DNA of 64,000 nt from Lyngbya sp. PCC 8106 (GTDB taxonomy: Bacteria > Cyanobacteriota > Cyanobacteriia > Cyanobacteriales > Microcoleaceae): contig NZ_AAVU01000024.1 in NCBI RefSeq assembly GCF_000169095.1, positions 33,264 to 97,263 on the forward strand, written 5' to 3'. Numbering within the stretch: the stretch's first letter is position 1; each line of letters starts with the position of its first letter. Shown one piece after another: positions 1 to 8,219 of this stretch. The notes beneath the pieces are model-generated. The model saw only the letters and a list, made by a program, of their open reading frames with translations. It did no database searches and was not told the origin of the DNA. Made by a program: the position numbers and the translations under genes.

Positions 1-1032
1 TTAAAGCAACAAAGTATTTTAAAACAGCAAATCAACTTAATGTTGTTAATTGAAAATATTTTGTTCTGGGTACAACTGATTGTTTGGGGGCTTGGAATCG
101 CAGCGATTTTGTTTTTCTATCCTCCTACTAAAGTTTATGCCGTATTATTGGCTAAAAGTCCGATTTGGATTGCTTTAATCTGGATTGTTTTGAGTATTGC
201 TGACAAAGTTGTTGATTTCTTTATTGATTCCCTTCTCAACCGTTGGGCGACAGAAGCACAACAAACTTCATCCACACCTCAACGCTATACCATGCGGGTA
301 AAAACCTATTCTGCGGCTTTGTCTCAACTCACCTCTGTGATTGCTTATGGGTTAGCAACAATTCTCTCTTTATCAGTGTTAGGACTTTCTACAGAAGGAC
401 TTGCTAGTGCGGGTGTGATCACTTTGATTGTGACCTATATTTTTCAACCTCATATTACCAATGTAATTCGTGGGTGTTTGATTCTTTTTACCGATCAATT
501 TGCAGTGGGTGATGTGATTGTGTTGGGTAATGTTGCCGGGTTTGTCGAAAAAATGAACTTGTACATGACTCATTTGCGAGGTGATGAAGGGCGTTTGATT
601 TCCATTCCGAATGGAAATATTGATGTTGTTCAAAACTTAACGAAAGAATGGTCACGGGTTGACTTCAAAATTGAGATTGCTTATGATGCTGATGTTAAAC
701 ACGCCTTAGAAGTGATTCATCAAGTCGCTGAGGAAATGCGAAGTGAACCTCAATGGCAGGATTTAATGATCGAACCTGCTTCTATTTTAGGGGTAGATGG
801 GATTACACACAATGGTATTTTAATTCAAGTTTGGATTAAGACTCAACCTATTCAACAATGGGCAGTTGGACGAGAGTTTCGCTTACGAATTAAGTTGGCT
901 TTTGATCGCGAAGGAATTGCCATTGGAATGCCTCAACGTCTTCTCTGGCGTCACGATAACGAAAGTTCTAATCCAGATAGTAATGGTCATCACTCGGAAT
1001 TTCAACATTCCTCTAGGGAAAGCGATAACTAA
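1..1032 (+). CDS. MscS-family mechanosensitive channel, 5' end cut by window edge
   Basis: Small-conductance mechanosensitive ion channel family protein of the inner membrane, which would release solutes on hypo-osmotic shock. The frame is open from base 1 through the ATG at 40 with no stop, so the true start lies outside the window and the gene is partial. Hydrophobic segments lie near residues 7-30, 40-55 and 95-140 (counted from the ATG). The last of these runs into the typical MscS sequence FQPHITNVIRGCLILF followed by DQFAVGDVIVLG, which is the pore helix TM3 and the start of the beta domain. A cytoplasmic alpha/beta domain follows to about residue 300. The last 25 residues are polar and Ser/Asn rich. 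The family call is firm; the exact paralogue and the N-terminal domain cannot be judged. Confidence 0.85.
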   Translation, partial: LKQQSILKQQINLMLLIENILFWVQLIVWGLGIAAILFFYPPTKVYAVLLAKSPIWIALIWIVLSIADKVVDFFIDSLLNRWATEAQQTSSTPQRYTMRVKTYSAALSQLTSVIAYGLATILSLSVLGLSTEGLASAGVITLIVTYIFQPHITNVIRGCLILFTDQFAVGDVIVLGNVAGFVEKMNLYMTHLRGDEGRLISIPNGNIDVVQNLTKEWSRVDFKIEIAYDADVKHALEVIHQVAEEMRSEPQWQDLMIEPASILGVDGITHNGILIQVWIKTQPIQQWAVGREFRLRIKLAFDREGIAIGMPQRLLWRHDNESSNPDSNGHHSEFQHSSRESDN

Positions 1033-1070
1033 AACATTTTGTTCGCTTTAACTTCATGCAAGTTTATTCT

Positions 1071-1100
1071 AAAGAAGGATGATTTTAGTCCTTCTTTTTT
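1071..1100 (+). terminator. Rho-independent terminator after the MscS gene
   Basis: A 9-bp stem, AAAGAAGGA (1071-1079) with TCCTTCTTT (1089-1097), is followed by T residues. It sits between the convergent MscS gene and coaBC, about 40 bases after the MscS stop. Confidence 0.75.
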
Positions 1101-1110
1101 CTATAATTAT

Positions 1111-2373
1111 TTAATGATCAATCTCTATAAAATCAAACAAATGATGGGCGAGTTTTAACTTACTACATCCGACAAAATCAACCTGTTTTCCCATTTTATT
1201 AATTAATGTCGCTGTATTCGTATCACTCCCAAACCCGGCATTAACTTGATCCACAGGATTCGCAACAATAATATCCAAATTCTTTGCTTCTAATTTCCGT
1301 AAAGCAGGCGTTAAAATCTCCCCTGTTTGTGCTGCAAATCCGACTAAAAATTGAGGGGGTTGCTTTATTTTACCCAATTCTGCTAAAATATCTACACATT
1401 GCTTTAATGGGATAGCTGTAGGTAAATCCCCTTTTGAGAGCTTGTAATCGTAATAGTCCGCAGGTTGAACATCTCCCACGGCTGCCGTCATCACCGTAAT
1501 ATCGGCTGGCGAGAACCGTTCTAACATCGCCTGACGCATCTGTTCGGCAGTGGTAACACTCACCCCTTCCACCTCATCGGGCAACAGTGCCAGCAACTCC
1601 GTCTTTATCGGTGCGTGTACGAACATTACCGTCGCCCCCCGATGTATCGCCGCTTGAGCAACAGCCAGCCCCATTTTCCCCGTGGAAGGATTGCCAATAA
1701 ACCGCACCGGATCAAGATGTTCTCGGGTGCCTCCTGCACTGACTAACACCCGCTTTCCGAGTAAATCCCGTTTTCCACCCGTATGCAGCAATGACTCGAT
1801 ATGAGCTAGAATTTGTTTCGGTTCAGCCATACGTCCTGCACTCACTTGCCAACCCTCCCTTTCTTTGAGGGGAAGATCACAAGCAAGAATCCCCGCAACC
1901 GGAGTCATCCCATGAAAGCGCTCGTGACTCAAAACTTGCTGCCAATTTTGCTGAACAATATTTTGTTGCCACATCTGACGGTTCATCGCGGGAACCAACA
2001 ACACTGGACAACTCGAAGCGAGAATAGTATTGGTTAACAAATTATCCGCCATTCCGGTCGCAATTTTCGCTAAAGTATTGGCAGTTATTGGAGCAATGAC
2101 CACTAATTCCGCCCATTCTCCTAACTGAATATGTAGTGGACGCCCGTGAGTCGGTTGCCAAAAATCGGCATCAGTGTAGGCTTGATGACGGCAAAGCGTC
2201 GCGATCGTTAAAGGCGTAATAAACTGTTGTGCTGAGTCGGTTAAAATCGCTCTGACTTCCGCTCCAGCTTTCGCTAAAGTTGAGATCACCTCACAAATTT
2301 TATAAGCTGCAATTCCCCCACTAACCGCGATTAAGATTTTTCTTTTAAAAGGAGAAGGTAAAATTTGTTTCAT
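1111..2373 (-). CDS. coaBC: Bifunctional phosphopantothenoylcysteine decarboxylase/phosphopantothenate-cysteine ligase
   Basis: Two steps of coenzyme A synthesis in one cytoplasmic enzyme: CoaB joins 4'-phosphopantothenate to cysteine and CoaC decarboxylates the product using FMN. The N-terminal CoaC half (about residues 1-190) shows the flavoprotein start SGGIAAYK, the TANTLAKIATGMADNLLT segment, the substrate motif PAMNRQMW and the cysteine loop GILACDLPL. The C-terminal CoaB half (about 200-420) shows SAGGTREHLDPVRFIGNPS and KMGLAVAQ, and the later PADYYDYKLSK segment. At 420 aa it has the normal family length. It is the last gene of a minus-strand run and converges on the MscS gene. The window also holds panB, from the same pathway, 48 kb away. 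Confidence 0.95.
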   Translation of the reverse strand: MKQILPSPFKRKILIAVSGGIAAYKICEVISTLAKAGAEVRAILTDSAQQFITPLTIATLCRHQAYTDADFWQPTHGRPLHIQLGEWAELVVIAPITANTLAKIATGMADNLLTNTILASSCPVLLVPAMNRQMWQQNIVQQNWQQVLSHERFHGMTPVAGILACDLPLKEREGWQVSAGRMAEPKQILAHIESLLHTGGKRDLLGKRVLVSAGGTREHLDPVRFIGNPSTGKMGLAVAQAAIHRGATVMFVHAPIKTELLALLPDEVEGVSVTTAEQMRQAMLERFSPADITVMTAAVGDVQPADYYDYKLSKGDLPTAIPLKQCVDILAELGKIKQPPQFLVGFAAQTGEILTPALRKLEAKNLDIIVANPVDQVNAGFGSDTNTATLINKMGKQVDFVGCSKLKLAHHLFDFIEIDH

Positions 2374-2459
2374 CTTCTATCTTCCAAATAAAAAGGGTAA
2401 AAATAGAGAAATCAGTTGACCTTTAAACCCTTGTTATCACTCGGAATTAAAATGAAAAT

Positions 2460-2487
2460 AGGGGTACAGCCCATGCTGTGAACCCCT
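2460..2487 (-). terminator. Hairpin terminator after the DUF2555 gene
   Basis: Inverted repeat AGGGGT...ACCCCT with an inner CAGC/GCTG stem, 33 bases past the DUF2555 stop. Read on the minus strand it is followed by an AT-rich tract with T runs. It probably separates this gene from coaBC. Confidence 0.6.
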
Positions 2488-2519
2488 CAAATTATTCATC
2501 TCAACTCACCGATGAACGA

Positions 2520-2732
2520 TTAAGCCTCGTCGTAAGTCTCGATATCGAGTAAATACAGATAAGGTTCAGCTAACTCTGGACGCTGAAATGCGATCGCTCG
2601 TAGCAAATGCCAATCGTTAAGACCCTCAAACGGATCGCTATAGTCATCGATTTCCAAACGTGTAGCTAATTCAGCCACATCCTCTACAGTCAGTGTAGAA
2701 ATTTGCGGTGAGGATCGAGTCAACGTTTCCAT
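2520..2732 (-). CDS. DUF2555 family small cyanobacterial protein
   Basis: A 70-aa acidic soluble protein. The segment DPFEGLNDWHLLRAIAFQRP and the ending LLDIETYDEA match what I recall of DUF2555, a short protein conserved across cyanobacteria whose function is not established. It has no signal peptide or membrane segment. The first 15 residues are poorly ordered and the rest looks like two or three helices. It lies between coaBC and the carboxylesterase, with gaps of about 90-150 bases on each side and its own terminator, so it may be monocistronic. Confidence 0.75.
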   Translation of the reverse strand: METLTRSSPQISTLTVEDVAELATRLEIDDYSDPFEGLNDWHLLRAIAFQRPELAEPYLYLLDIETYDEA

Positions 2733-2819
2733 CTGTAGCTACCTCCGTTAAGTCGCATTTGCTTTGAGCCTTTGTGTGGGTAAATCTCACATCAGACTCC
2801 CTATTTCTAGTGTAAGGTT

Positions 2820-3440
2820 TTAACTGGATTTCGACATCACCTCCACAACAAAACTTCGTATTAAACTTAAAACTTCCGGACGAATTTCGTGCGCCATATC
2901 AAATTCGTGATACTGTATATTTGCTCCAAGTTTCTGAAAACTATCTCTGGCTCTTAGAGCAGCACTCAACGGCACCACCCGATCCAGACGACCATGTACA
3001 ATTAACATCGGAGGTAAAGAATCCTCTTGAGGTTCAGGAGAAAAGTGCAGATAGCCACTCAACACCACTAATCCAGCCAAGCCCAATTTTCGTCCCACAT
3101 CCATCGTCATCGCCCCTCCCTGAGAAAAACCGCCTAAAATTGTTCGACTCGCCGGAATCCCTGTAGAAGTTTCCAGGGAAGCTAACCAGTCTTGTAGCGT
3201 TTGACGACTTTCATCTAGTCCTTTGTATTCAGAGGTTTCTAGACTATACCACGCCCGTCCTAACGGAACTTGGGGATGGGGAAAGGGGCCATCGGGGAAG
3301 ATAAACTGATATTGGGGTAGCCTCAGCAACGGCGTTAATGAAGCTAAATCTTCAGCATTGGCGCCCCAACCATGCAGAAACACGATTAAACCTTCGGGAC
3401 TGTCTGTTTCCGCAGAAATCGTAATGGTGTTTAAGTCCAT
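2820..3440 (-). CDS. Phospholipase/carboxylesterase-type alpha/beta hydrolase
   Basis: Cytoplasmic serine esterase of the phospholipase/carboxylesterase (dienelactone-hydrolase-like) group. The N-terminal FLHGWGANAEDLASLTPLL carries the oxyanion-hole HGWG. The nucleophile elbow is GGFSQGG (Ser near residue 105). The acid is the Asp in HGRLDRVVP, and the His is in DMAHEIRPEV near the C terminus. At 206 aa it has the usual length of this small esterase family. The natural substrate cannot be read from sequence; members act on short-chain acyl esters or thioesters. Confidence 0.88.
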   Translation of the reverse strand: MDLNTITISAETDSPEGLIVFLHGWGANAEDLASLTPLLRLPQYQFIFPDGPFPHPQVPLGRAWYSLETSEYKGLDESRQTLQDWLASLETSTGIPASRTILGGFSQGGAMTMDVGRKLGLAGLVVLSGYLHFSPEPQEDSLPPMLIVHGRLDRVVPLSAALRARDSFQKLGANIQYHEFDMAHEIRPEVLSLIRSFVVEVMSKSS

Positions 3441-3520
3441 GAATATTTATTGCACTTGAGAAGTTCACGGTTCATTGTTCATGGTTTTAGCGCAATTAGC
3501 AAAAACCCCAAGTTCAGAGG

Positions 3521-4264
3521 TTATAATAAACCATCCCGTTGTAACTCCTCAATAATCTGTAACCCACGGGGATCACCGACTCGTAATAACGACGATTTGG
3601 CATCCTCTCGCACACCTACATCCTTGTCTTCTTCTAAGGCTTCAATCAGGGCATCAATCGCTCCAGCATACACTGCATTAGAAGGCATTTCTCGACACAA
3701 CTGACCTAATGCCCAAGCGCAATTACTGCGAACAGCGGCGACTTCATCGTGTATTAGCCCTTCAATCACAGGCGGAACCGCCCGAACTACCACATCATAC
3801 CCGACTTTTGCCATTTGACCGAGAGAACTGGCGGCCCACAACCGCACGGCGGGAATATCGGTTTTCAACGCATCGACCAATGGAGTTAAGGCCCGCTGAT
3901 CTCGACAATTTCCCAAAGCCCAAACGACGCCTTTACGAACATAACCATTCCAATCTTGTTCGAGTTGCTCAATTAACGCTTCGACTGCATCGGGGCTTGG
4001 GTTTCGTCCTAAAGCATAAGCTGCACTCACCCGAATTAATGGACAAGCCTCCGTCAACAAATTAATCAACGGCAGAACTGCCCGCTTGTCTTGAATCTCA
4101 CAAAATGCCCTCGCTGCAATCATCCGGCGTTGCGATTCCGGTGATTCAAGCAACGGCAACATTTCCTCTGGATCGGGCTTGGGAATTTCTGATTCCTCCA
4201 TGTGATCCAGGGGGCTTTCCCAGGCTTCTGGGCTATGAATTACACTAAGCTTCTCATCCTCCAT
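3521..4264 (-). CDS. HEAT-repeat (PBS lyase-like) protein
   Basis: A 247-aa soluble protein built from about five HEAT/PBS-lyase repeats of roughly 31 residues between residues 35 and 245. Typical units are VRVSAAYALGRNPSPDAVEAL, VRKGVVWALGNCRDQRALTPL and VREDAKSSLLRVGDPRGL. The N-terminal 35 residues are acidic and Pro/Glu rich. Related cyanobacterial proteins include phycobilin lyase subunits (CpcE/F type) and NblB-like phycobilisome degradation factors, but no residue here fixes such a role and no phycobiliprotein genes are nearby. It may simply be a protein-binding scaffold. Confidence 0.85.
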   Translation of the reverse strand: MEDEKLSVIHSPEAWESPLDHMEESEIPKPDPEEMLPLLESPESQRRMIAARAFCEIQDKRAVLPLINLLTEACPLIRVSAAYALGRNPSPDAVEALIEQLEQDWNGYVRKGVVWALGNCRDQRALTPLVDALKTDIPAVRLWAASSLGQMAKVGYDVVVRAVPPVIEGLIHDEVAAVRSNCAWALGQLCREMPSNAVYAGAIDALIEALEEDKDVGVREDAKSSLLRVGDPRGLQIIEELQRDGLL

Positions 4265-4323
4265 ATTATTAATTTACAGCACGACGGTCACATCTGAGCC
4301 ACGCGATCGCAAATTTCTTACCT

Positions 4324-4839
4324 TTATTGATCGGCGAGGGACTTCAACATCGAAATGGACTGAGTTTGATAACCCAATTTCTGATAAAGATTAAGTGCAG
4401 GTTGATTATGGGAGAAAACTTGTAAGCTAATTTGTTGATCTCCTCGTTGTTTCGCCCAATTTTCGGCCTGAAGCATTAAAGCTGAACCAATTCCCCGACG
4501 ACGATGTTGCGGATGAACGTACACCAGAAAAATATGAGCAATTCGTTCACCCTGCAACTGATCAATAGCATTTCCCATCCACAAACAAGCAATCGGCGAA
4601 AGCGTTCGGAATGGAGTTGAATAAACGGGTGTTTCTGAGGACTTTTGATCCCCTGTAACTTCCACCCACCACAGAGGCGTTTGGGCGCTAAAATACTGCT
4701 CAATGGTATCGGCTAAATGGTTAAAGTTGCGATCGCTATAGAGTTCTCGATAAGTGCGAGTCATAAACTTCAACAGCAACGCCCGATCCAAACGAGAACC
4801 CGAACGCAATCGATAACCGGGAATGAACGGATCAGACAC
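4324..4839 (-). CDS. GNAT-family N-acetyltransferase
   Basis: A 171-aa acetyl-CoA-dependent acetyltransferase. The acetyl-CoA binding motif A is HPQHRRRGIGSALMLQAENWA (residues about 112-132), preceded by the strand AHIFLVYVHP and followed by QISLQVFSHNQPALNLYQKLGY, the usual motif B. The acceptor is unknown. Its first codons overlap the 3' end of the upstream small membrane protein gene by 8 bases, so the two are probably translated from one message. Confidence 0.88.
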   Translation of the reverse strand: MSDPFIPGYRLRSGSRLDRALLLKFMTRTYRELYSDRNFNHLADTIEQYFSAQTPLWWVEVTGDQKSSETPVYSTPFRTLSPIACLWMGNAIDQLQGERIAHIFLVYVHPQHRRRGIGSALMLQAENWAKQRGDQQISLQVFSHNQPALNLYQKLGYQTQSISMLKSLADQ

Positions 4840-5011
4840 GAATCCGATTGAGGAAAACTAGAGCTTGTTCTCCGGTCGGACTCATTTCACTGACGGGTGC
4901 AGGTGCCGCTAAATCACCCGGTAAAAAGATCCGAGCGCTGACTGCAACCAAAGCCAATAAAAAGATCAAAACCGCCAACAAAGGCGCAATATATTGACGA
5001 AAAATAGCCAT
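4832..5011 (-). CDS. Small single-span membrane protein
   Basis: A 59-aa protein with one transmembrane helix (IAPLLAVLIFLLALVAVSARIFL, residues about 8-30) and a short polar tail. The ATG at 5011 is preferred. An in-frame TTG at 5047 would add 12 polar residues, and neither has a clear Shine-Dalgarno. The gene lies 60 bases after the symporter stop and overlaps the GNAT start by 8 bases, so it looks like part of a symporter-small protein-GNAT transcript. I do not recognise the family. Confidence 0.6.
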   Translation of the reverse strand: MAIFRQYIAPLLAVLIFLLALVAVSARIFLPGDLAAPAPVSEMSPTGEQALVFLNRIRV

Positions 5012-5073
5012 AGGATTTTCAAATTCAGCCGGAGAATGCTTTGACAATTGTAATCTATTTTGGGTGTAGTTTT

Positions 5074-6891
5074 CTACTGATCATCTTCTAGATCTTGATC
5101 ATCGAGTCCTGGCCTGGGTGTGGGTAAGATTCGAGTTTTACTCAATTGACGCAAGGTTACTCCGCCCCCAACGGCTAAAATTAGACAAACCCAAGCGAGG
5201 GTTTCTTGCAACAGTAAAAATCCACCCACACTTAACAGCGTCCCTAACAATAATACAATCGCTGCGATCGCCTTTTGTAAATCCAACCCCAAATCTTGAT
5301 CTGGAGGTAAACTCGTTTTCAGACGTTGTTTTGTCCATCCTGGCCCACCGGGTCGAACCTGGCGATAAAATGCTTCTAAAGTTTCCTCAGATTCTGGTGA
5401 AGTCAACAGCAAAACCGTCACCCACAAAATCGTCACACAAGCGGTAATAAACATAATCCGCAAGCCAAAATCTTCGATCTTAAAAAGCGGAACTAAGCTG
5501 GTGGTCATCCCCACAAAAAAGCTGGCTAAAATTGCGGTTAATTCGGCTGCTGCATTAATTCGCCACCAAAACCAGCGTAAAATCAAAATCAATCCCGAAC
5601 CCGTACCAATGGCAATAACTAACCGAAAAACCGTCGCTACATCCGTTGCTAAAAATGCTGCACCCGCCCCTAAAACAGTAACTAAAACCGAAGATAATCG
5701 CCCGATAAAAACCAATTGAGTTTGAGACGCATCAGGTTTAACAAAACGCAAATAAAGATCATTAGTAATAAAAGAAGCCCCCCAATTAATCGAAGTAGAA
5801 ACTGTACTCATAAATGCAGCCAACAAAGAAGCCACAACTAATCCCAAAATTCCCGGAGGCAAAAAATCCAGCATTAATTGAGGATAACCCAACTCTTTAT
5901 CTTCTAAATCTGGATAAAGAACTATCGAAGCCAACGCCACCAAAATCCACGGCCAAGTTCTAATAACATAGTGCATAATATTAAACGTCCAAGCCGCTTT
6001 TTCAGCTTCAGCTTCTGTTTTCGCCGCTGCAAATCGTTGAACAAATTCACCGCCCCCATCACTTCTTCGCCAAGACCACCATTGAATAAAAATATAAGCA
6101 AAAAAGGTACTTGCTGTAATTCCGGCTGTTTTGCTAAAGCTAATCAATCCATTTTCACCGCCAAAAGAAACCGGAAGTAAAGATAAAATATCTTTGTCGG
6201 GAGAAGCAAGGGGAACTTTTGCCACTAATTCCCCAATTCCACCCACACTATTTAAAGCAAAATAAGCAACAATGACCGCTCCAAATAAAGCCAGAAAAAA
6301 CTGAAAAAAGTCAGTAGCAACAACACCCCAAAGTCCGGCTAATCCGGCATAAAATAAAACAAAAATACTCACCCCAATCACACTCAAAAGTTTGAAATTG
6401 GTTTCAGTTGCTTCAATCCCTAATGCTTGCCAAATATTTAACGCTTCTACCACTTTTACCATCGCTAACATAGCATAACCAATGGCAATACAATTCATTG
6501 GAACTGCAAAAATAAACGCTTTTACACCCCTTAAAACAGCCCCCATTTTGCCACCATAACGCAATTCGGTTAATTCGGCATCGGTGAGAACCTCTGAACG
6601 TCGCCACATTCGTGCAAAAACATAGACCATGATGACGTGAGAGATACCAAACGTCCACCATTCCCAATTTCCAGCAATTCCTCGATTAGCGACAACTCCG
6701 GTAATATAGAGAGGAGTATCAATCGAAAACGTCGTCGCCGCCATGCTAATTCCTGCTAACCACCAAGGAAGCGATCGCCCAGAAACGAAGAAATCAGCAA
6801 GACTTTTTGAACCTTGACGAGACAAATACAACCCCATCGCCATTGTCACGATAAGGTATAGTAAAACAATTAACCAGTCAATCAGTTGCAT
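5074..6891 (-). CDS. Sodium:solute symporter family transporter
   Basis: Inner-membrane Na+-coupled secondary transporter of the SSS family. The ATG at 6891 is chosen because the first transmembrane helix (LIDWLIVLLYLIVTMAMGLYL) begins right after it. The frame extends to 6984, but the extra 31 residues are polar and Arg/Phe rich. About 13-14 hydrophobic helices follow. Family landmarks are SKSLADFFVSGRSLPWWLAG (helix 1-2 loop), MAATTFSIDTPLYITG, and SLLAAFMSTVSTSINWGAS (the Na+-site helix). The C-terminal 70 residues contain two further helices and an acidic tail. The substrate is not predictable. Length from this start is 605 aa, at the long end for the family. Confidence 0.88.
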   Translation of the reverse strand: MQLIDWLIVLLYLIVTMAMGLYLSRQGSKSLADFFVSGRSLPWWLAGISMAATTFSIDTPLYITGVVANRGIAGNWEWWTFGISHVIMVYVFARMWRRSEVLTDAELTELRYGGKMGAVLRGVKAFIFAVPMNCIAIGYAMLAMVKVVEALNIWQALGIEATETNFKLLSVIGVSIFVLFYAGLAGLWGVVATDFFQFFLALFGAVIVAYFALNSVGGIGELVAKVPLASPDKDILSLLPVSFGGENGLISFSKTAGITASTFFAYIFIQWWSWRRSDGGGEFVQRFAAAKTEAEAEKAAWTFNIMHYVIRTWPWILVALASIVLYPDLEDKELGYPQLMLDFLPPGILGLVVASLLAAFMSTVSTSINWGASFITNDLYLRFVKPDASQTQLVFIGRLSSVLVTVLGAGAAFLATDVATVFRLVIAIGTGSGLILILRWFWWRINAAAELTAILASFFVGMTTSLVPLFKIEDFGLRIMFITACVTILWVTVLLLTSPESEETLEAFYRQVRPGGPGWTKQRLKTSLPPDQDLGLDLQKAIAAIVLLLGTLLSVGGFLLLQETLAWVCLILAVGGGVTLRQLSKTRILPTPRPGLDDQDLEDDQ

Positions 6892-6993
6892 GAGTTTGGA
6901 GAGGAAAACACTGAAACAGTAGAATGAATCTAAGTTTTCCAGTCTACCTCTGAAAGTCCTTTTTGTAAAAGCCTTTCTCCTCAAAGCAAAACT

Positions 6994-7024
6994 AAACGGT
7001 AGAAAATTTAACTTCTCTACCGTT
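6994..7024 (-). terminator. Ten-bp hairpin between the PEP-CTERM remnant and the symporter
   Basis: Perfect inverted repeat AAACGGTAGA (6994-7003) with TCTACCGTTT (7015-7024). On the minus strand it is followed by a T-rich stretch, so it probably ended the transcript of the now broken PEP-CTERM gene upstream. It could instead act in the symporter leader, since it lies about 100 bases before that start. Confidence 0.5.
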
Positions 7025-7119
7025 TATATTCTGAGATTTTTTCTGTTTATGTTTATTGTTCAAAATTAAGTAGACGCCAAAAGGGAAACCGCTGCTCATA
7101 AATGTTAGCAAAATGTTAA

Positions 7120-7409
7120 CTAAGCTTTGTTGCGGTTGCGAAGTTTGCCACCAACCAACGCCAAACCAACTAAAGCCAAACTGGTAACAGTGGTGGGTTC
7201 AGGAACGCTTGCAGGCGTAGTTTTATTGGGTTCAAAGTGCATCGCCATCGCCATACCATCGTTTGCACATTCGGCCAAAAGACTAATTAAAGCATCGCCA
7301 TCGGGAAGTAAATTTCGGTCAAAACTAAATCCATCGGATTAAGTGAGTTATATCGATTGCAAAAATGGTTAGGTCAGGTTCATAGACAGTCAAAAGTGAT
7401 CCCTAAAAA
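7120..7409 (-). pseudogene. Remnant of a PEP-CTERM (exosortase-sorted) protein gene
   Basis: The minus strand from about 7338 to the stop at 7120 encodes a 72-residue tail with no start codon at its head. It ends in SVPEPTTVTSLALVGLALVG followed by GKLRNRNKA. That is a complete PEP-CTERM signal: Pro-Glu-Pro, a hydrophobic helix, then basic residues. Just before it is ECANDG, resembling the ECGND motif common in cyanobacterial PEP-CTERM proteins. Upstream the reading continues in a second frame (TVYEPDLTIFAIDITH, about 7340-7409), so a frameshift near 7338 plus loss of the 5' part best explains what is left. The original protein would have been secreted and membrane-anchored by exosortase. Confidence 0.6.
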
Positions 7410-7469
7410 AAGTAGGGGAAATTCATAAATTGCCCCCACCTAGAAACAGTAAACACTAAGTTGATGATT

Positions 7470-8009
7470 TTAAATCTCTTGCAGATCAATATAATTAATT
7501 TTTCCCCGTTCTATTTTATCCGGGAGATTAACAACTTGGTATCTAGTGCCTTTGGGAACCAACACTTCACATTCAGCATACATCGCAGAAAAATCACAAA
7601 TCGCCACACCCGAACGATTTCCTTTGACTCGGAGTACAACGCAATAGCAAGAACCCGAATAATTTTCAGCAACATTTAAGCTATAGGTAAAGCTAGCCAT
7701 TGCTTCTAAAGTATAACCGCCCGGTTGTTTGAGATTTTCAATAAAGGTCTGAATCGATTTCTCACCAAAAGATAGTCCTCGATAAATCTCTCCCTGATAG
7801 CCTGACATTTTATTCATAAAAGTATTGAGAAGTTCAATCTTCTCATCTTTTACTCCTGCTTGTTCAGCACGTCGAATTTGGCGATAATCACCTTTTGTAA
7901 AATCAGCAATTGCATTAAACATTTTTTCGACGACAGGAGTATCAATTCCAGTTAAGCGAGTGATATCTTCTGCGGTCAAGGGATCCAGCGTTGAGGTCAG
8001 TTTATTCAT
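7470..8009 (-). CDS. Putative mono-ADP-ribosyltransferase (R-S-E type)
   Basis: A 179-aa protein resembling the catalytic domain of arginine-type ADP-ribosyltransferases, which move ADP-ribose from NAD+ to a target. The three family landmarks appear in order and at sensible spacing: an arginine in EIYRGLSF (R77), an S-x-T in MASFTYS (S106-T108), and E-x-E in AECEVLVPKG (E146, E148). The glutamate just before the catalytic one is the usual arginine-specific signature. The region before R77 is helical, as in exoenzyme-type ARTs. There is no signal peptide, membrane segment or translocation domain. ATG 8009 is preferred over the TTG at 8015. No obvious immunity gene is adjacent; the neighbours are a broken PEP-CTERM gene and a TnpB element. 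Function is inferred from motifs only. Confidence 0.6.
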   Translation of the reverse strand: MNKLTSTLDPLTAEDITRLTGIDTPVVEKMFNAIADFTKGDYRQIRRAEQAGVKDEKIELLNTFMNKMSGYQGEIYRGLSFGEKSIQTFIENLKQPGGYTLEAMASFTYSLNVAENYSGSCYCVVLRVKGNRSGVAICDFSAMYAECEVLVPKGTRYQVVNLPDKIERGKINYIDLQEI

Positions 8010-8219
8010 GGTCAACCCAAAAATTCTATAAGCCTAAAAAGAGCGACGTGGGAACGGTTCGTCTAACAGGTCGAATCTTGGCGGTGCTTTGTCATTCAAA
8101 CTGAAATGAATTCCGGGGAATTAAGCCTGAAACGAGATCCACAGACTTTCAGGGTCAGGTTTTTGTATTCCCTATTACAATTTAAGCATTCTTTTCTAAA
8201 ATTGTCAGTTACTCCTTAC

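Noticed and set aside
7127..7342. Plus-strand frame of 71 codons
   Set aside because: It is the antisense of the PEP-CTERM remnant; only the minus strand gives a recognisable protein.
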